A DNA stretch of 55,224 nt from a virus: IMG/VR virus record IMGVR_UViG_3300037156_000434, positions 1 through 55,224 of that record; one strand, given 5' to 3'. Under the pieces are notes generated by a model, which was not told where the DNA came from, ran no database searches, and worked only from the letters and a program-made list of their open reading frames with translations. Position 1 is the first letter of the stretch. Each line of letters starts with the position of its first letter. Of the stretch, positions 48,447 through 55,224 are shown one piece after another. Both the position numbers and the translations under genes were made by a program.

Positions 48447-48758
48447 CTCGGCGGCTCATCCAGTGAGTGAGTGGTACGAGCGGGGTGTCCAGACCACTCG
48501 CAAGGTTTTATAACATCATACGTTGCAGAGTAGCTCAAGGCATTCGTGCCTTGGCCCAGCCGCAGGCGGCTGGCAGCAAAATATACGTTTTAAGCTGTCT
48601 AAAACTACCTCAGGCACTGTAGATTCATTGACCTTACAGGCGAAAAATCCAGCAAGAGTTTTAGACCGGTGTCCTCTACAGGCCGCGTATCAAGCGGTCT
48701 AAGTACTTCCCCAGCCCATACTGCTGCAGTTTTGGAGGTTGCCGATCGTTACGGTGAT
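48447..48758. other. Spacer between ShosTA-like operon and HNH-like gene
   Basis: No gene seen in 312 bases. A GC stem CAGCCGC-AG-GCGGCTG lies at about 48559-48574. TATAAAACC on the minus strand (about 48507-48515) is a possible -10 for the DprA-like gene. This spacer is the only untranslated block of the cluster and could hold its promoter. Confidence 0.4.
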
Positions 48759-49688
48759 TCAAGAGCTGGGCACAATATGCATTGAGACATTTGCCGACAT
48801 AGCCGTTATCGCATCGGTCTGTGTAAACTTACATGTTGACAGATCTATCTTTATCGAAAAACCATCATATTCATCTGCGCGTATGCCAACAGCGGGAGTC
48901 GCGTAGACGGCGGCAAATACACCAAAAAGACTTACCGATGTGATGAGGTTTCCACCTATGATCACAGACAAAAGAACATGGGTACCAGTCTCCCTTTCAC
49001 ACGAGATACCAGGTATGTTTACAGTTCCACCCCGCATTCCTATTGAGCCAAGATCTTCATCGCGGCTTGTTTCTAACCCTTGGCGATACATTGCCCCACT
49101 TTCTGAGTTAATCGCGCTGTCTCCAAAGCACCAAACCGTCATCAGATAGGCGATTTTCAGTAACTCTTTTTCTACCAGATAAGTATCGCCGTTGAACGAG
49201 GCAAGCACCTCTGGGTTCGGTGAGCTAATGGTCTCGCCGATTTCTACAGCAATTTTCTTCTTGGCGTGGTCCCGCTTTACTCTCTGAGCGTGCTCATTGG
49301 CGGCATCACCAAAACCTCTTACGCCCGTAACCCTGCCTGTTTCTGGATCAGTAACGACTGGGTTCGCAAATTTCAGTTCAAGTCCATTCTGTGAGAGCGC
49401 TAGTTTCACCGCTTCCCCACTAGAGGTAAGTGTGGCGGGAAGCTGAGCGACAATCGGCCCCGATCTGGACACAACGCCTTGGCTCATGGAGAGAAACCGA
49501 ATGAGCGCATCATTAGAAAAAGGGGCGTCGATAAGGTCATTCATCCTGCTGTTTTCCAGCTCGGATGCCTTTACGGAAAATTTCGTCGGCGCACCAATTG
49601 CGACAGGCAAAACATGCTCTTCATTGACTCGCTCGATTGAGCTCAACGGAAGATTGGTATACGGACATAGAGTCTGAGATGCTGGCAA
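48759..49688 (-). CDS. Uncharacterised protein with HNH-like N-terminus
   Basis: A 309-residue protein. The N-terminal 65 residues read CPYTNLPLSSIERVNEEHVL, PVAIGAPTKFSVKASELENS, RMNDLIDAPFSND. The order Cys-x3-..EEHVLP..G....N.xNDLID resembles HNH endonucleases of the EHIIPE type, but the usual zinc cysteines are not all there. The rest is unfamiliar: a helical part, then HVLLSVIIGGNLITSVSLFG and a beta-rich C-terminus. Moderate GC. It lies between the ShosTA-like pair and the attachment site, so it is accessory cargo, perhaps a nuclease effector. No partner gene is evident. Confidence 0.6.
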   Translation of the reverse strand: MPASQTLCPYTNLPLSSIERVNEEHVLPVAIGAPTKFSVKASELENSRMNDLIDAPFSNDALIRFLSMSQGVVSRSGPIVAQLPATLTSSGEAVKLALSQNGLELKFANPVVTDPETGRVTGVRGFGDAANEHAQRVKRDHAKKKIAVEIGETISSPNPEVLASFNGDTYLVEKELLKIAYLMTVWCFGDSAINSESGAMYRQGLETSRDEDLGSIGMRGGTVNIPGISCERETGTHVLLSVIIGGNLITSVSLFGVFAAVYATPAVGIRADEYDGFSIKIDLSTCKFTQTDAITAMSANVSMHIVPSS

Positions 49689-49949
49689 GATCCGTTTCCT
49701 TAGATATCGTCCTGCTCAAACGATATCACAATGATGTCGAAGCCTCTGGCGGAGCAATATAAACGCCCAGATCAGCGCCTGGGGGTGTTCACGGTAGAGG
49801 TCAGGCCAGCCATCAGTCGCTCACTGCGCAAAACCTCCTCTGGAGGCTGCGAGTTTCCGTTTGCATAAGCACAAAAAAGCGGATGTTTTGCCAGTGACCA
49901 AACAGGTCGTTATCCTTATAAAACAATTGTTTGGGTCGCTACAGTCCCC

Positions 49950-49998
49950 AGCATGGGGTGCTAGGGGTCGAGTGTTCGAATCACTCCGTCCCGACCAT
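49950..49998 (+). other. Attachment-site candidate: 3' part of tRNA-Pro(GGG)
   Basis: AGCATGGGGTGCTAGGGGTC, then the T-arm GAGTG-TTCGAAT-CACTC, acceptor strand CGTCCCG, discriminator A and CCA. This is the anticodon-loop-to-3'-end half of a tRNA-Pro(GGG); the 5' acceptor and D-arm are absent (the bases before 49950 do not fit). A half tRNA next to an integrase gene is the mark of an attachment site left by an element on the left, here combined with the integrase on the right. Confidence 0.75.
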
Positions 49999-50014
49999 AT
50001 TTTTCAATGACTTA

Positions 50015-50042
50015 GCCGAACTCTAACCAGTTCGGCTTTTTC
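50015..50042 (+). terminator. Terminator downstream of the tRNA-Pro fragment
   Basis: AGCCGAACT-CTAACC-AGTTCGGCT followed by TTTTC: a perfect 9-bp stem 17 bp after CCA. This is the natural tRNA terminator, carried with the attachment site. Confidence 0.9.
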
Positions 50043-50066
50043 ATGCATAGGGACTTTTGCGGGGGA

Positions 50067-50857
50067 TCATCCCGATTTCCTCCTCAAGATAGTCAGCGCT
50101 GGCCCGCGAGAGTCAGTTGCCGATACTTTGTTCGCAGCCTCAATCAGGTGCTGCAGCTCCGAGGTAGAATAGTGGCTCGTAATGCTGCCGTTCTTGTGCC
50201 CCAACAGTGCTTTCCGATCTTCCTCTGTCACGCCCGCTGCACGTAGCCTTCTGCCAAAGGTGTGCTTCAGGTCGTGAATCCGGAATGCCCTGAACCCTGG
50301 ATGCGCCGGCGACTGGTTGGCTACCTCCCACTTGTCCGCCGCGCGCTTCCTGGCCTTCCTCCAGGCGGAGTCGTTCATTCTGTCCATGGTAGTGGCCCCA
50401 TATTGATCTGGCTGTCCGTAGGGGAACACCAAGTCTTTATGCAGGCCGCGCTGCTTGTCGATTATATTCATCGCCACTCTATTCAAGATCACCAGGCGTT
50501 CATCGCCGTTCTTTACCCCAGCTTTATCACTTCGCCCACCGAATCCGGCAGGTATCAAAAACACGCTGGTGTTCAGATCCGGCACCCGTATTTCCCACTC
50601 CCATCGTAACTTGCACACTTCCTGTTCCCGGCACCCCGTGTTCACCTTATAGAGGGCCATCCTCAACAGGTGATCCGGCAGTTCAGGGAACAGAATCGCC
50701 TGCTCTTCCCAGGACATCGGGTAGGGTTTCCGGGCAGACCTCTTTTCCTCAAGCATCGATATCATCGGCACGCTCTCCAGCCACGGCCGCTTTTCAGCAT
50801 CGCGCCACTTGTGGTGGCATAGGTTCAAAATCCTGACGACGCGCTGCAGTAGGGCGC
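50067..50857 (-). pseudogene. N-terminally truncated integrase of the second element
   Basis: About 260 codons of a tyrosine recombinase. The catalytic half is whole: GCREQEVCKLRW (first Arg), RIHDLKHTFGRRLRAAGV (His and Arg/Lys box), LLGHKNGSITSHYS (His and nucleophile Tyr). The N-terminal arm- and core-binding domains are cut: ALLQRVVRILNLCHHKWRDA is the first recognisable stretch, and the frame then meets lysis-gene DNA at about 50850. The first in-frame start would be an internal TTG at 50828. It differs from the prophage 1 integrase. Its location 69 bp from the tRNA-Pro fragment fits integration into that tRNA. Confidence 0.85.
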
Positions 50858-50971
50858 ATGGAAGGGAAGATCGAATCCCTCACAAGCCAGGTCGCGCAGC
50901 TCACGGCAACGGTCACCTCGCAGAGCGAAGAGATCGCCCGACTGCGAACCAAGCTGGGAGGCATCAACTGA
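50852..50971 (+). pseudogene. C-terminal fragment of the coiled-coil lysis-region gene
   Basis: Reads GRMEGKIESLTSQVAQLTAT, VTSQSEEIARLRTKLGGIN then stop, matching the last 38 residues of the protein at 15369-15740. Homology starts abruptly at GGGCGCATGGAAGGG next to the integrase fragment, which locates the deletion junction within a few bases. Confidence 0.85.
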
Positions 50972-51309
50972 TGGACAGATGCGCAATCAACTTCATCGCC
51001 CACCATTGGTGGCGGCGCGCCGAAGTATGGGTCATTGCGATCCTGCTGGTGTTCGGCGGGCTGACACTTGGCTACCAAGCCGGCGTATGGTCCGCCAGTA
51101 GCGAGCAGACCAAACAGCTTGCCGAGGTTCGCGCCGCTTACGACGCCGCCCTGGGCAAGCGCGACCTGCGACTTACTACCCTGGCCGAGAAGACCCAGGA
51201 CGCTGCAGTGAAGGTGCAAGACGCTTCACGCTCCGCAGTCCAGGTGGCTGATACCGCTAGCAAGGCGGCCGAGAAGGTCAGCGAAGCGGTAGAGCGGCAG
51301 GCGCCGTAA
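50971..51309 (+). CDS. Single-TM coiled-coil lysis-region protein, second copy
   Basis: A 112-residue protein, close paralogue of 15740-16090. The start MDRCAINFIAHHWWRRAEVW, a TM helix (VIAILLVFGGLTLGYQAGVW) and a coiled coil with KRDLRLTTLAEKTQDAAVKV identical over long stretches. It is a complete gene, with its ATG overlapping the stop of the preceding fragment (ATGA), as in prophage 1. It may still be expressed if a promoter exists. Confidence 0.8.
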   Translation: MDRCAINFIAHHWWRRAEVWVIAILLVFGGLTLGYQAGVWSASSEQTKQLAEVRAAYDAALGKRDLRLTTLAEKTQDAAVKVQDASRSAVQVADTASKAAEKVSEAVERQAP

Positions 51310-51311
51310 TC

Positions 51312-51347
51312 CGTGCCACGTTTTCGAATGCGCCAAATCGTGGCGCG
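51312..51347 (+). ncRNA. Conserved hairpin element, copy 2
   Basis: CGTGCCACG (51312-51320) pairs with CGTGGCGCG (51339-51347); loop TTTTCGAATGCGCCAAAT is identical to copy 1 at 16283-16318. The single difference in the stem (C to T) leaves a T-G pair. In prophage 1 it follows the FlbD-like gene; here it directly follows the coiled-coil gene and precedes the Acb2-like gene. Confidence 0.55.
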
Positions 51348-51366
51348 CAATCATGAGGAATCCCCC

Positions 51367-51597
51367 ATGGATAACCAGCACAAGAAAATCACCGGCTACC
51401 GCGACCTGAGTCAGTCCGAGATCGACGGCATGAACTCGATCAAAGCTCTGGAAGCCGACGCCGGCGAGCTGTTCAAGCAGATCGGCCAGATTGAAGGCGT
51501 TGACCCGCGACTGTTAGCGTTGGCAAAGTCCAATCTGCAGCAGGGTTTCATGTGGTTTGTGCGCTCGATCGCGAAACCTGCCGATCCGTTCAGCTGA
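51367..51597 (+). CDS. acb2: Acb2-like anti-CBASS sponge protein
   Basis: A 76-residue helical protein: MDNQHKKITGYRDLSQSEID, GMNSIKALEADAGELFKQIG, then LLALAKSNLQQGFMWFVRSI and AKPADPF. The start (KKI-GYR-LS..EI..MN.IKA) and the end (LA.(A)K..LQQGFM...R..A.P) match the Acb2/Vs.4 family, hexameric proteins that bind cyclic oligonucleotides and silence CBASS defence. It is slightly shorter in the middle than the founding member. GAGGA precedes the ATG. It lies in the degraded second prophage but is itself intact. Confidence 0.75.
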   Translation: MDNQHKKITGYRDLSQSEIDGMNSIKALEADAGELFKQIGQIEGVDPRLLALAKSNLQQGFMWFVRSIAKPADPFS

Positions 51598-51632
51598 AGA
51601 GCAATGTAACCCGCCTGCGCCACGCGCTGCCG

Positions 51633-51785
51633 ATGAGCCAGGACATCAACAAGGCACTGACCGACCTGGATGTGGCCATCGCCAAGGCGGTCGACGCTGC
51701 TCGGGTCGCCGGAATCCCTCAAAGGCTGATCGTCGCGGAGCTGCATGGGCACGCACACGTACAAACCCACATCATGGTGAGTTGA
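51633..51785 (+). CDS. Small phage protein downstream of acb2
   Basis: A 50-residue protein (MSQDINKALTDLDVAIAKAV, DAARVAGIPQRLIVAELHGH, AHVQTHIMVS), helical then His-rich. It follows the Acb2-like gene by 35 bp. Small proteins with this ending are widespread in Pseudomonas prophages; no function known. Confidence 0.6.
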   Translation: MSQDINKALTDLDVAIAKAVDAARVAGIPQRLIVAELHGHAHVQTHIMVS

Positions 51786-51819
51786 ATAGCCGTTAAGGAG
51801 CTGGGGTGAGATCAGGCAG

Positions 51820-52353
51820 TTAACGTTTTATCCCCATGCAAGCATCCAATGAGTCTTTGCTCCGTTCCAGCGCCGCCAGTGTCTCTTTGCGCTGCTCTCC
51901 TCGAGTCGAGAATACATCCAGTGCCGATATAGCGAGTTTGCTCTCCAGTCTTGAAATATCTTGCCTGTAGGGTTCGCAGCGTTTATCAGATGCCGTGAGT
52001 GCTTTGTAGGTTTCAGCTTCTGCCTTAGAGTTCAAAGCGTCCCGATTGATGGAGGCGAGTTGTTTATCGAACTCTTCGAGACGAACCTCTTTCGTGGCGA
52101 GATCGATTCGGCTTTGGAGCAGTGAATCGTTGAGCTGCTTGTTTTCGAGGTGAGCTGACTCAAGGTCCTTTCTCACCTCCGCCAACGTGTCAGTCAGGTG
52201 TTTGACGTCGCTTCTAAGTTGACTTCGTTCATCTACGACATTAATCGCAAAAATTAACAGTACTGTGAAGCTTGCAAACCACGTCCCGTCCTTTAGCAAG
52301 CTAAGAAGTTTGAATCTTGGGGGCTTAGGTTTTTGATGGCTCAGGTCTTTCAT
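51820..52353 (-). CDS. Single-TM coiled-coil moron
   Basis: A 177-residue protein: a basic N-terminus (MKDLSHQKPKPPRFKLLSLL), one TM helix (GTWFASFTVLLIFAINVV) and then 120 residues of coiled coil (LRSDVKHLTDTLAEVRKDLE and onwards), ending in a Cys-containing tail. It is transcribed against the flanking lysis remnants and is less GC-rich, so it is a moron inserted in the lysis region. The role could be exclusion or surface modification; no family recognised. Confidence 0.6.
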   Translation of the reverse strand: MKDLSHQKPKPPRFKLLSLLKDGTWFASFTVLLIFAINVVDERSQLRSDVKHLTDTLAEVRKDLESAHLENKQLNDSLLQSRIDLATKEVRLEEFDKQLASINRDALNSKAEAETYKALTASDKRCEPYRQDISRLESKLAISALDVFSTRGEQRKETLAALERSKDSLDACMGIKR

Positions 52354-52466
52354 TTCATTAAGCTCTAGGTCGTTCGTTACGCACGAGAACCTACCATCTC
52401 AAAGACGTTATGGGGGAGTCGTGAAAAGGCCGATGCCTGCTGCTTCGTTGCTCGATCCCTTAGATT

Positions 52467-52829
52467 TTGTCTTCTCACAATATTCGCCTGACCCCAGCTC
52501 CAGAGGTGTGGGACTGGCTCCAAGCCGAGATCCTTGCCGACACCGGTAGCATTCACAACGAAGACCATGCCCACCTATTGGATGCAGACATCCGGGTGAT
52601 GTGGGCGTCATCGAGCTTCGAGAAGCAGGGCAGAACAGTTCTTGGCCAGGCCGAACAGGTAGCGTTCCGCGCCGGCGGTTGGCAGAAAGCCCGGATGGAG
52701 CAACAGATGCGTGATTGGTTCGCCGAGCAGGCCGGCCTGCACAAGGATGATTTGGCCGCAATAGCTAAAGCCGCCAGCGCGCAAGCCCGCGCAGAACAGA
52801 ACAAGCGCCTGGCCATCGAGAACTATCCG
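52467..52829 (+). pseudogene. Fragment of a phage metallopeptidase-domain gene fused to spanin DNA
   Basis: Residues read RLTPAPEVWDWLQAEILADT, GSIHNEDHAHLLDADIRVMW, QVAFRAGGWQKARMEQQMRD, WF. This is the N-terminal third of a putative phage metallopeptidase family. The family continues with a His-Glu active site, but here the frame passes into unrelated Ala-rich sequence and then into Rz/Rz1. The only available start is a TTG. It is a deletion fusion, with no catalytic site left. Confidence 0.55.
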
Positions 52830-53107
52830 ATGCTCAACGCAACCAGGCTCTTTTGCGCGATCGCCTTGCCACTGCTGATGTGCGGCTGTCAGTCCTCCTT
52901 GCCGACGATCCAGCCAGTGGCTGCAACGTGCCTACCGCCGCCGGCACCGTCGGCGTGGTTCATGCAGCCCGTCGAGCCCAACTTGACCCAGCGCATGCTC
53001 AAAGAATTATCGGCATCACCGACGCCGGCGACCAAGGATTGATCGCGCTGCGGGCCTGTCAGGGTTATGTGAAAAGCATTTTAACTTCGCACTGGAGGAG
53101 TTATTAA
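52816..53107 (+). pseudogene. i-spanin (Rz) fragment with frameshift
   Basis: The C-terminal part of Rz in one frame: ELSDAQRNQALLRDRLATAD, VRLSVLLADDPASGCNVPTA, then ITDAGDQGLIALRACQGYVK. Upstream the coding sense shifts to the frame of the preceding fragment (QNKRLAIENY), so an indel near 52815-52825 breaks the gene, and no TM segment is attached. It is homologous to 17549-18004. Confidence 0.65.
52830..53042 (+). CDS. Rz1: o-spanin lipoprotein Rz1, second copy
   Basis: A 70-residue frame with signal sequence MLNATRLFCAIALPLLMCGC (lipid-attached Cys20) and a Pro-rich mature part (CLPPPAPSAWFMQPVEPNLT), similar to 17748-17945 (EPNLTQR is shared). It is nested in the broken Rz as usual. It could be expressed as a lipoprotein, but without an intact Rz it cannot form a spanin complex with its own partner. 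Confidence 0.7.
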   Translation: MLNATRLFCAIALPLLMCGCQSSLPTIQPVAATCLPPPAPSAWFMQPVEPNLTQRMLKELSASPTPATKD

Positions 53108-53601
53108 GTTATGGGTAAGCAGTCCTTTTTGGCGCTTTTGTCTTGCTCATCGCTGCCGTCGATTTTGTGACCAGCGCATTGGGGTAGGGGTTTTCCTAAC
53201 CGCTGTTTCAACATTCCTACACTTAAACAGGGGTTGTCGGATGGTTGCGATGATGTCAATGAGCCATTGTTTTGCTAGAAGCTCGATCACCGGTCCACCA
53301 GCGGCTACAGGTTATGAGTGGGAGACAAGCAGTGATCGAGCGGACTCCAACCATTGTGCAGCTTTGGCTCCGCTTCCCGTGAGGGGTGGCAGCCTGCTAT
53401 GGGGGGCTTTCTGTTGACTAAACGTGATGCCCAGACTCATGTCTTAAGGCGCACTCCAGTAAATTGGATGACTGTTGAGAGCGCCACTCAAGCTAGGGCA
53501 CTAGCAGTCGATAAAGAGTGATGTCGATACGACATCATTCGATCTTTGCATTAAAAATCTAAAAGTCCGAGCCAAGGATGCTCCACCAGTCGAGCATACA
53601 T
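53108..53601. promoter_or_regulatory. Non-coding region upstream of the chemoreceptor, with palindrome
   Basis: No gene seen in 494 bases. It should contain the right end of the mobile DNA and the chemoreceptor promoter. TGATGTCG-ATA-CGACATCA (53519-53537) is a perfect 8-bp inverted repeat 65 bp before the ATG. It lacks a T-tail and so suits an operator. CTTTGCATTAAAAATCTAAAA nearby is the AT-rich promoter-like segment. I found no second copy of the tRNA-Pro 3' end here. Confidence 0.45.
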
Positions 53602-55224
53602 ATGTATAGCAAACTCAGTATTTCCCAAAAGCTCTACCTCAGCTTTGCCGCCATCGTGTTTCTGTTGGGCATCCTTGTCATCAGCGCATACCGTGGGTTT
53701 GGACAGGTCGACAGTGCGATCAGCAGCAACGTCCACAGTTATCGCGTGTTAAGTCAGTCCAAGATAGCCCTTGAACAGTTGATCAATATCGAGACCGGTA
53801 TGCGCGGCTTCGTCATCACCGGCAAGGACAACTTTCTTGAGCCCCAGATTGCCGGTGAAAGTACATTCTCTAGCAGTCTTGCGACGCTCAAAGAACTGAC
53901 GATTGATAACGCCGAGCAGCAGAAACGGCTTGCCTCATTGGAGCAGCTACAAAAGCGGTGGCTGGACGAAGACGTTCATTCGATCATCGCGCAACGGCGT
54001 GAGCTGACGCAAAGCGGCACCTCCGGTGATTCGCTGAATCAGCGCATAAGCAGCGGCGCAGACAAAGCCAAAATGGATGGCATGCGCGGCATTATTGCAG
54101 AGCTATCGCAGGCAGAAGACGTTCTGTTGGCAAGCCGCACTCAAGAGATGAACAACGCCAAGGATCGCGCGATTACGATTCTGGTGGCCGGTGGTTTGAT
54201 TGCGGCCTTTTTGGCGGTCATCCTCGCCTATGCTTTAGGCCGCACCACGCGCGCCCGCCTGCAAGTGGCTATAGACGCGGCGACAGCGGTTGCTGAAGGT
54301 AGATTGGACACCGTGATTGATACCAGCAGCAGCGATGAACTGCCCAGGGCATTTGATCGCATGCAAACGCGCCTGCGGGAAATGATTCAGCAGATCAATC
54401 AAGCTGCCAGTCAATTGATTGAATCCGTACAGAAGATTTCAGGAGCTTCGGAGCAGCTTTCCAGCGCGGTAAACGAACAATCAAACTCGGCATCCGCGAT
54501 GGCGGCCACGGTTGAAGAACTTACGGTAAGTATCAACCATGTATCCAACAACGCAGGCGAGGCCGGCGGACTCGCTCATCGCTCTGGTCAGCAATCAATA
54601 GATGGATCCACTGTCATCCAGAACACACTGACCAGCATGAATGGTATCGCGAAGACCGTGCAGCATGCCTCAACCAAAGTGTCAGAGTTGGGCCACCATT
54701 CCGAGCAGATATCTACCATTATCAGCGTTATTCAAGGTATCGCAGATCAAACCAATCTCCTCGCCCTCAACGCTGCCATTGAGGCTGCTCGAGCGGGTGA
54801 ACAAGGCCGCGGCTTTGCAGTAGTCGCCGACGAGGTACGGTTGCTCGCGCAGAACACTGGTAAATCTACTAAGGAAATTGCCGGCATGATCGACAAGATC
54901 CAGCTCGGAGTCCGTGAGACTGTGGAGAGTATGCGCAGCGGAGTGATGGAAGTTAGCCAGGGTGTGGAAATGGCGGAGTCAGCTGGCAAGGCTATTACCG
55001 AAATTAGTCAAAGCTCTGGCCAAGTGCTCGAGGTGGTCGAACAGATTTCTTTGGCCTTGCGTGAGCAAACAGCTGCAAGTCAGGACGTCGCACGTAACGT
55101 CGAACGATCTGCACAGATGGCTGAGCAAAATAATCAGTCTGTGCAAGATCTTCTGCGCACCAGCAACGATTTGAATCAGTTGGCGATAGGACTTAAACAG
55201 GAAGTAGGTCGGTTTCGTCTGTAA
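53602..55224 (+). CDS. Methyl-accepting chemotaxis protein with CHASE3-type sensor
   Basis: A 540-residue chemoreceptor, complete to its stop at the window end. TM1 is at about residues 10-32 ([20 protein letters not shown]). The periplasmic CHASE3-like domain has [20 protein letters not shown], and TM2 is at about 190-210 ([20 protein letters not shown]). HAMP follows, then the cytoplasmic signalling coiled coil with the invariant tip [38 protein letters not shown]. It should couple to CheA/CheW. An ATG at 53578 would add 8 residues but has its AAGG box immediately next to it; the ATG at 53602 fits the family N-terminus better. Host gene that marks the right edge of the mobile DNA. Confidence 0.95.
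   Translation: MYSKLSISQKLYLSFAAIVFLLGILVISAYRGFGQVDSAISSNVHSYRVLSQSKIALEQLINIETGMRGFVITGKDNFLEPQIAGESTFSSSLATLKELTIDNAEQQKRLASLEQLQKRWLDEDVHSIIAQRRELTQSGTSGDSLNQRISSGADKAKMDGMRGIIAELSQAEDVLLASRTQEMNNAKDRAITILVAGGLIAAFLAVILAYALGRTTRARLQVAIDAATAVAEGRLDTVIDTSSSDELPRAFDRMQTRLREMIQQINQAASQLIESVQKISGASEQLSSAVNEQSNSASAMAATVEELTVSINHVSNNAGEAGGLAHRSGQQSIDGSTVIQNTLTSMNGIAKTVQHASTKVSELGHHSEQISTIISVIQGIADQTNLLALNAAIEAARAGEQGRGFAVVADEVRLLAQNTGKSTKEIAGMIDKIQLGVRETVESMRSGVMEVSQGVEMAESAGKAITEISQSSGQVLEVVEQISLALREQTAASQDVARNVERSAQMAEQNNQSVQDLLRTSNDLNQLAIGLKQEVGRFRL

Larger units (their letters stand above)
49950..53107. mobile_element. Remnant of a second prophage in tandem
   Basis: Between the tRNA-Pro fragment and the chemoreceptor lie a truncated integrase and a partial lysis cassette homologous to 15624-18004 of prophage 1. 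An anti-CBASS-like gene, a moron and spanin remnants are included. Everything from the lysogeny region to the lysis genes, and all packaging, head and tail genes, is missing. It is therefore a deleted prophage, or the end of an element that recombined with a relative of prophage 1. Confidence 0.8.

Overview
The window is a stretch of Pseudomonas-like chromosome (GC-rich, Pseudomonas-style small accessory proteins, a tRNA-Pro(GGG) 3' end) that is almost entirely phage-derived. Host-type genes appear only in the last third: a Gly/His-rich lipoprotein, a VOC protein and a chemoreceptor. Genus assignment rests on recognising protein families by eye, not on a search.

Region 1, 1-41078, is a well-preserved temperate podovirus-type prophage of about 41 kb. 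On the minus strand lie integrase, a small excisionase-like protein, four small accessory genes, a LuxR-type HTH regulator and a CI-like S24 repressor. A divergent control region leads into the plus-strand lytic arm: a YdaS/Cro-like gene and a lambda-type Cro, a run of small overlapping early genes, a Bro-N antirepressor, and a lambda O/P-like replication block (HTH initiator carrying an iteron array inside its gene, DnaC-like loader, DnaB-like helicase). A structured stretch of about 1 kb follows (VapD-like moron, structured RNA candidate, a cluster of seven TGCGCA boxes, terminator, tRNA-Ser(UGA)). Next come a HicAB module on the minus strand and a lysis cassette that includes an HslV/proteasome-like Ntn-hydrolase, an endolysin-like protein and nested Rz/Rz1. 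Terminase, portal, scaffold, coat, tail, an SGNH-esterase tail fibre and large ejection-type proteins complete the late operon.

Region 2, 41079-49998, is a mosaic. It holds an AT-rich multi-TM moron, a truncated SRAP gene, two orphan excisionase-like genes, host-like genes, a KilA-N/BstA-like gene, broken phage lysis genes, a DprA-like/phosphoribosyltransferase pair that matches the ShosTA toxin-antitoxin/defence arrangement, and an uncharacterised HNH-like protein. It ends at the 3' part of a tRNA-Pro(GGG), which looks like an attachment site.

Region 3, 50000-53107, is the wreck of a second related prophage. It has an N-terminally truncated integrase joined directly to a second copy of part of the lysis cassette. 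An Acb2-like (anti-CBASS) gene, a coiled-coil moron, a chimeric metallopeptidase/spanin remnant and an Rz1 are also present. The simplest reading is two tandem integrations at tRNA-Pro, the right-hand one decayed, with defence-type cargo accumulated at the junction. Region 4, from 53108, returns to host DNA with a complete CHASE3-type methyl-accepting chemotaxis protein.
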